Positions 61,201 to 64,000 of a DNA stretch of 64,000 bases are shown piece after piece. Position 1 is the first letter of the stretch; each line of letters opens with the position of its first letter. The position numbers and the translations under genes are program-made. Source of the DNA: Streptomyces liliifuscus (GTDB lineage Bacteria > Actinomycetota > Actinomycetes > Streptomycetales > Streptomycetaceae); contig NZ_CP066831.1 of NCBI RefSeq assembly GCF_016598615.1, positions 5,828,001 through 5,892,000 of the forward strand. Direction: 5' to 3'. The notes beneath the pieces were generated by a model, which saw nothing but the letters and a program-made list of their open reading frames with translations, was not told the origin of the DNA and ran no database searches.

Positions 61201-61232
61201 GCCAGGAGGTTGCGCTTCCGGGGCAGGACTAG
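58218..61232 (+). CDS. LAL-type LuxR-family regulator
   Basis: 1004-aa large ATP-binding LuxR regulator. N-terminal AAA/STAND ATPase: Walker A RVLVEGPAGSGKTALVRHFL, Walker B VALVVDDAQWADTASLGALG. The middle is TPR-like helical repeats. The C-terminal LuxR HTH is LTAQERMVAGRVAAGLTNRQ and VISVKTVEFHLGRIYAKLGV. Two repeat expansions sit in the ATPase before Walker B: a Gly-Pro run (bases 58443-58496) and a Gly-Thr-Cys run (58573-58642); a third (GGPVVGGPVVGGS) precedes the HTH. The ATG at 58218 has GGGGGGA 6 nt upstream. It may control a nearby or distant secondary-metabolite gene set; none is visible here. Confidence 0.92.
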   Translation: MRQVFVGRKEELAALARARERAGSGRPQRVLVEGPAGSGKTALVRHFLEDVPRVLYAEGEDGATAFPYGVLEQLIGPGPGPGPGPGPGPGSGPWADPRAGGIALLETLQKMPELQEPDGTCQFGTCRFGTGRDGTCRDRTCGDSVALVVDDAQWADTASLGALGFAARRLSVLGVPRVMVVVVVRDIADPRVPEGQRRLFGGGAAVRIRLGGLAPAELRTLGEALGPGSLTARAAARLYEHTGGNPAYVRELLEREGAGLGEVLEHTDATPPAPRSCAFSVRSRLLSCSPDTEALLAAASVLGRCCPLAEAALLAGLADPLPALEQAVRAGLLTERPDDSVVRFPDPVVHAAVYHALGPARRRALHRGAAALAGDEETALHHRARAAAGPAPGLSAELAACGRRSVAGRAWHKAERQLSAAARLAPGRAAYEQYTLESIECRLLAGDVPDAAEVAAQVGEFAASGWRSYLLGRLGEDDPDRAESLLRDAWRRCDPVADRVLAARIAGRFAALRGGAASDTEAANWAGLALRLAPHAPAVDTVRHLALGGTATSGRAGQTARALVALDRLPDPAVASPAQLQDLMGRGTLRMVTGDLTGALRDLTGVLAAGRTHTAPFRMTAAGALAAAEYRAGHWDAALGHCEPALALTDGGGQSYAALYCRMLATLTHSARGSFAEAREQLRRMTGGTGTGTGVGMGSSVWTALAEAHLARALGRPEDVVAALEPLLPPDADGEGSQADPADPLSHLDALDPLGHRDEPGAVPWPDLLADAWTELGEHRRAARVLGRYEALALRRDRAGALMRAARSRGTLAAAVGDTAVAEKAFRTALWHARRTQEPFGRAQVHLAYGQFLRRTAKRARAGEQLREARGLLVRLRARPDLERCERELAVGGPVVGGPVVGGSAAGGAPVGGSGAPDSGVDGPGVPGQARLRADASSLTAQERMVAGRVAAGLTNRQVARELVISVKTVEFHLGRIYAKLGVPSRTRLAALLASQEVALPGQD

Positions 61233-61325
61233 GGACTCTCCCGGGTCGTTCCCGAGGTTGTTTCCCGGCGCCGGCGACCTAGCGTCTGTGGCTCGCGCCA
61301 TCAGACAAACAGGGGGGAAGTTTTC

Positions 61326-62375
61326 ATGGCCGATGACAAGGAAATCGAAGTCACCGACATACCCAGCGCCAAACTCAAGGCGGTGGCCCAGCGGGTAGCG
61401 CTGGAGATCCAGCTGGCGGCCGACAAGGTCGCCGCGCACCATGCGGATCCCCGCTCCTACCCGCTCCCGGACGAGGCCGGCAGCGTCGAACAACTGCTCG
61501 CGAGCCGCTTCCGTGAGCTGCCCGAGGGACAGCGGAAGCAGGCGGCGGACAAGGTCATGACCGAGCTCGGCGGCGGGGCGGCCCGCCAGAAGCGGCTCGG
61601 TGACCTCGCCAAGGTCGACCTCAAGGCCAAGACCGGCATCGAGGCGCAGACCGGCAGGCTGGCGTTCCCGCAGAACCTGAAGTTCCCGGTCCAGGAGCTG
61701 GAGCGGATGGCCAAGGCGCTGACCGGAGAGGGGACCGCGTCGGCCGCCGCGGCGAGCGGCGTGGAACTGCGCAATCTGGAGCTGCGCATCCACCGGGTCA
61801 AGTGTGTCGAGGAGACCAACGAGATCGGCAAGGACGAGATCGACCTCGGCGGGACGTCTGTGGACGAGGACGGGGACACCAAGAAGGTCTCGGCGTTCCG
61901 TGTGAAGAGCTTCAGCAGTGGGGGCGTGCAGACGTACTCACCGCCGCGGCGGTTCACGACGTTCAGCCTCACCGAGAGCAGCAAGGTGACGTTCCCCAAG
62001 ACGTACTTCTGCACGTTCGTGCTCGCGGAGATCGACTGGGGCGGCCTCGCGGACTTCCTGAACAAGCTGCTCGACAAGGTGAAGGACAAGGTCATCACGG
62101 CGGTCGCGGCCGCGATCGGTGGGGCGATCGGTGTCTCCGGCGGGCCCGTCGGCGTTGCCGTCGGCATCGCGGTGGGCTTTGTGGTCGGCCAGGTCTTCGA
62201 GTGGCTGAAGGGCCTGTGGGGCGACGACGTCTTCAAGCCGTACACGGTCAGCTGTGCGATCCACGGCCTGACCAACACGTTCGGTGGCCAGGACAACAGC
62301 CCTGACAAGACGATCAACTTCAGCGGCCACGGAGGCAAGTACCAGTTGACCTACGACTGGCGAAAGTACAACTGA
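61326..62375 (+). CDS. Unrecognised 349-aa protein with a glycine-zipper membrane segment
   Basis: No family recognised. Residues 1-150 are charged and helical (SAKLKAVAQRVALEIQLAAD ... LASRFRELPEGQRKQAADKV); 150-250 is beta-like (LRNLELRIHRVKCVEETNEI, FRVKSFSSGGVQTYSPPRRF, VTFPKTYFCTFVLAEIDWG). A hydrophobic Gly/Ala segment follows (VITAVAAAIGGAIGVSGGPV then GVAVGIAVGFVVGQVFEWL, residues about 258-297), then a polar beta-rich C-terminus ending GGKYQLTYDWRKYN. No signal peptide. GGGGGGA lies about 8 nt before the ATG and TAGCGT at 61280 is a likely -10. The 3' end overlaps the DUF397 gene by 25 bp. Confidence 0.7.
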   Translation: MADDKEIEVTDIPSAKLKAVAQRVALEIQLAADKVAAHHADPRSYPLPDEAGSVEQLLASRFRELPEGQRKQAADKVMTELGGGAARQKRLGDLAKVDLKAKTGIEAQTGRLAFPQNLKFPVQELERMAKALTGEGTASAAAASGVELRNLELRIHRVKCVEETNEIGKDEIDLGGTSVDEDGDTKKVSAFRVKSFSSGGVQTYSPPRRFTTFSLTESSKVTFPKTYFCTFVLAEIDWGGLADFLNKLLDKVKDKVITAVAAAIGGAIGVSGGPVGVAVGIAVGFVVGQVFEWLKGLWGDDVFKPYTVSCAIHGLTNTFGGQDNSPDKTINFSGHGGKYQLTYDWRKYN

Positions 62376-62542
62376 CCGGCGAGAAACCCGGCCCAGGCTT
62401 CACCGGAGACGGTGAGGTCTGGGCCACCGGGGTTTTTGGAGTCACGGATGTGGATGGTGTGGGGGGCGAGGGCGACTTCGACACAGTCAGCGCCACCGCT
62501 GTCGCTGTAGCTCGACTTGAACCATCGGAGTTCGCCGCTCAT
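62351..62542 (-). CDS. DUF397 protein
   Basis: 63-aa Streptomyces DUF397 protein: LRWFKSSYSDSGGADCVEVA, ALAPHTIHIRDSKNPGGPDL and SGEAWAGFLAGQL are the family signatures. DUF397 proteins usually follow an XRE/DUF5753 regulator, as here, and some pairs are reported as toxin-antitoxin-like or as developmental regulators (the whiJ type). Start ATG overlaps the XRE stop by 4 nt. Convergent overlap with the 349-aa gene. Confidence 0.93.
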   Translation of the reverse strand: MSGELRWFKSSYSDSGGADCVEVALAPHTIHIRDSKNPGGPDLTVSGEAWAGFLAGQLYFRQS

Positions 62543-63375
62543 TCCTGTTCTCCTGCCAACCGCTCGATGAGGCCCAGCGATTCACGAGGGCCGAGGGCCT
62601 GTGCGCGGATCTTCGCATACCGCTGTGCGTACGTACTCACCTTTGCCGGATCGCTGATCAGGAGGCTCTCGTCCTGCGGTTCGAGGTATACGACGTGGTC
62701 GTGCTCGGGAGTCTCCAGCAGTTTCATCTCACCACGCACGCCTGCGTGTTCGCCAAGGGCACCGGAGTCCAGAGGCAGCACCTGCAGAGTTACGTTCCGG
62801 CGTTGCGCACACTCGACAAGGTGCAGGAGCTGCTCGCACATGACCGCGCGGCCGCCCACCACACGCCGCAGCACGGACTCCTCGAGAACCAACTCGAGCA
62901 ACGCGAGCGGCTCCCTGGTGAACAGCGCCTTGCGAGCCATCCGTGCCTCGACAAGCTCCTCGATGCGCTGCTCGGACAGTGGGGGATAGCCGCCGCTGAT
63001 CAGCGCCCGAGCGTACGCCTCCGTCTGGAACAGGCCGTCGACCACGAGCGTCACGTACGACGAGAGGGTCAGGGCCCGCTGCTCCAGCAACGCATAGTTC
63101 TTGAACTGCGCCGGATACTTGTCCATCCGCACATACGTCCGCGCCTTCTCGAAGACCCCCAGCCCCGCCCCGATCGTCTCCTCCAGCTTGACCAGCATCT
63201 GGTCGCTCGCGGGCTGCGCGCATGTCTCCATCGCGCTGACCGCCGAGCCGGTGTAACCGATCTTCCGCCCCAACTGCTCCTGGGAAAGCTGCTGTTGCTC
63301 ACGCAGTGCTTTCGCGAGGTCGGCGACCATACGGGTCACTCCGCCAGCCTCAGTCTTGTTCTCGGCCCGCGCCAT
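62539..63375 (-). CDS. XRE-HTH regulator with DUF5753 domain
   Basis: 278-aa regulator: N-terminal XRE HTH (LAKALREQQQLSQEQLGRKI, GYTGSAVSAMETCAQPAS), then the DUF5753 ligand or partner domain with YALLEQRALTLSSYVTLVVD, VDGLFQTEAYARALI, EARMARKALF and VVGGRAVMCEQLLHL. Member of the whiJ/Scr1-type family. It is the first gene of the XRE-DUF397 operon; three 10-bp iterons upstream (63390-63419) suggest autoregulation. GGAG lies 9 nt before the ATG. Confidence 0.93.
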   Translation of the reverse strand: MARAENKTEAGGVTRMVADLAKALREQQQLSQEQLGRKIGYTGSAVSAMETCAQPASDQMLVKLEETIGAGLGVFEKARTYVRMDKYPAQFKNYALLEQRALTLSSYVTLVVDGLFQTEAYARALISGGYPPLSEQRIEELVEARMARKALFTREPLALLELVLEESVLRRVVGGRAVMCEQLLHLVECAQRRNVTLQVLPLDSGALGEHAGVRGEMKLLETPEHDHVVYLEPQDESLLISDPAKVSTYAQRYAKIRAQALGPRESLGLIERLAGEQE

Positions 63376-63389
63376 GTGCAGTCACTCCC

Positions 63390-63419
63390 CGGACTCAACC
63401 GGACTCAACCGGTCTCAAC
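63390..63419. repeat. Three 10-bp iterons upstream of the XRE gene
   Basis: CGGACTCAAC (63390-63399), CGGACTCAAC (63400-63409) and CGGTCTCAAC (63410-63419): direct repeats with exactly one helical turn spacing, 15-44 bp before the XRE start codon. They read as an operator array. Confidence 0.8.
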
Positions 63420-63503
63420 AAGCCAACGCCGACTTCCCCACCGTTACCAGCGGTCGACGCAGAGTTATGGAAGACGCTAGCCCGGCCTGCCGAAACTGTC
63501 CCC

Positions 63504-63944
63504 ATGGACACAGAAAGTCACGAATCAAACCTCGACGAACCCCCACTCGCCCCTGACTGGGTCCCCCTCACCGGTCTCCAACTCCGAAGAGCAGGCGTCC
63601 GGTTCGACGCCGTGCGGGTCGACGGATCCCGCGGCCGGCGCCTCGCGGACACCCTCGCGCGGATGACGGGTGGGAACCCGGGACCGGTCGTCGAGGAGGC
63701 CAACGCGCGCCGGGCCGTGTACTTCCTGGTCCCGGCCGGCAGCACGGCACACCGCGCCTGGCCCGACGGAGTCACCCGGCTCGCCGCGGGTCCGGGCCAC
63801 GTCTCGTACATCCCGGTCCCGGCGCTCGACGGGCCGACCTGGCCGCTGAGTTGGCGGTACCGGCCGGTGACCCCCGAACACCTCGTGCACCCGCTGCTCC
63901 TGCGGACCGCACTGCAGGAGCAAGAGTGGGCGTACCTCACATAG
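63504..63944 (+). CDS. Hypothetical protein divergent from the XRE/DUF397 pair
   Basis: 146-aa hydrophilic cytoplasmic protein: DWVPLTGLQLRRAGVRFDAV, VDGSRGRRLADTLARMTGG, VYFLVPAGSTAHRAWPDGVT and a C-terminal LSWRYRPVTPEHLVHPLLLR. No domain recognised; it occurs in the position of the third partner found beside many whiJ-type pairs, so it may belong to that system (inference). GAAACT at 63492-63497, 6 nt before the ATG, is a weak -10 of a possibly leaderless transcript. Window ends 56 bp later in sequence with no assigned gene. Confidence 0.6.
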   Translation: MDTESHESNLDEPPLAPDWVPLTGLQLRRAGVRFDAVRVDGSRGRRLADTLARMTGGNPGPVVEEANARRAVYFLVPAGSTAHRAWPDGVTRLAAGPGHVSYIPVPALDGPTWPLSWRYRPVTPEHLVHPLLLRTALQEQEWAYLT

Positions 63945-64000
63945 CGGGCATAGGCTGAGAGTGCAAACGTGCGTGCGTCGATCAGAAGAAGGTGAGCGCG

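Overview
The window is chromosomal DNA of a Streptomyces-like actinomycete. It has very high G+C, frequent GTG starts, heavy third-position GC, many ATGA-coupled gene pairs, an HspR/HAIR heat-shock circuit, and conserved core genes (dnaJ-hspR, clpB, fbaA, pyrE, purA). From memory the order resembles the purA to dnaK segment of Streptomyces coelicolor; this was not checked. No rRNA, tRNA, CRISPR array, transposase or integrase was seen.

Layout. 1-1.4 kb: end of dnaJ and hspR, closed by a strong terminator. 1.5-6.3 kb: small accessory genes, including a methyltransferase, a DUF3592-like protein, a three-gene coupled set (23-aa peptide, zinc-ribbon protein, MerR-like HTH) behind a LexA-box-like palindrome, and an XRE regulator. 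6.3-11.1 kb: a RibD/DHFR-fold reductase, a DHA2 exporter, a small secreted protein and an orphan sugar-binding lipoprotein. 11.2-14.7 kb: an operon of circularly permuted ATP-grasp, alpha-E and transglutaminase proteins. 15.0-18.7 kb: three paralogous LuxR-HTH regulators and a divergent two-gene operon encoding a secreted precursor with three DSGWT repeats and a Rieske-like protein without cluster ligands. This is my best candidate for an undescribed system. 18.9-22.7 kb: a PPOX-fold protein, clpB behind a HAIR operator, and a DUF2617 protein.

23-34.6 kb: aminotransferase, GT-C-like membrane protein, YbjN protein, membrane-fused spermidine-synthase-like protein, CoxG-like protein, aldose epimerase, pyrE, fbaA, an MFS exporter and a DUF3151 protein. 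Many of these appear leaderless, with a TANNNT -10 box 6-8 nt before the start codon. 34.7-38.6 kb: a tryptophan-to-anthranilate module (tryptophan dioxygenase, kynureninase, TetR regulator, kynurenine formamidase-like hydrolase). 39-45.7 kb: an exported alpha/beta hydrolase and acyltransferase, then two NarL-type two-component systems; a 19-nt direct-repeat motif lies upstream of both the hydrolase and the second kinase.

45.8-50.3 kb: a cytochrome P450 and an ABC exporter divergent from a MarR/GbsR regulator over a palindromic operator. 50.4-54.4 kb: an amino-acid/amine permease divergent from eutBC (ethanolamine ammonia-lyase). 54.4-58 kb: a minisatellite, a SLATT-like membrane protein, a degenerate diacylglycerol-kinase-like protein with a Gly/Ser-rich insert, and purA with a hairpin leader. 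58-64 kb: a large LAL-type LuxR regulator with expanded repeats, an unrecognised 349-aa protein, and an XRE/DUF397 pair divergent from a 146-aa protein.

A dispersed intergenic repeat (core GCGCAGTTCCCCGCGCCCC) occurs at least eight times, sometimes as nested inverted repeats that sit where transcription terminators would be.
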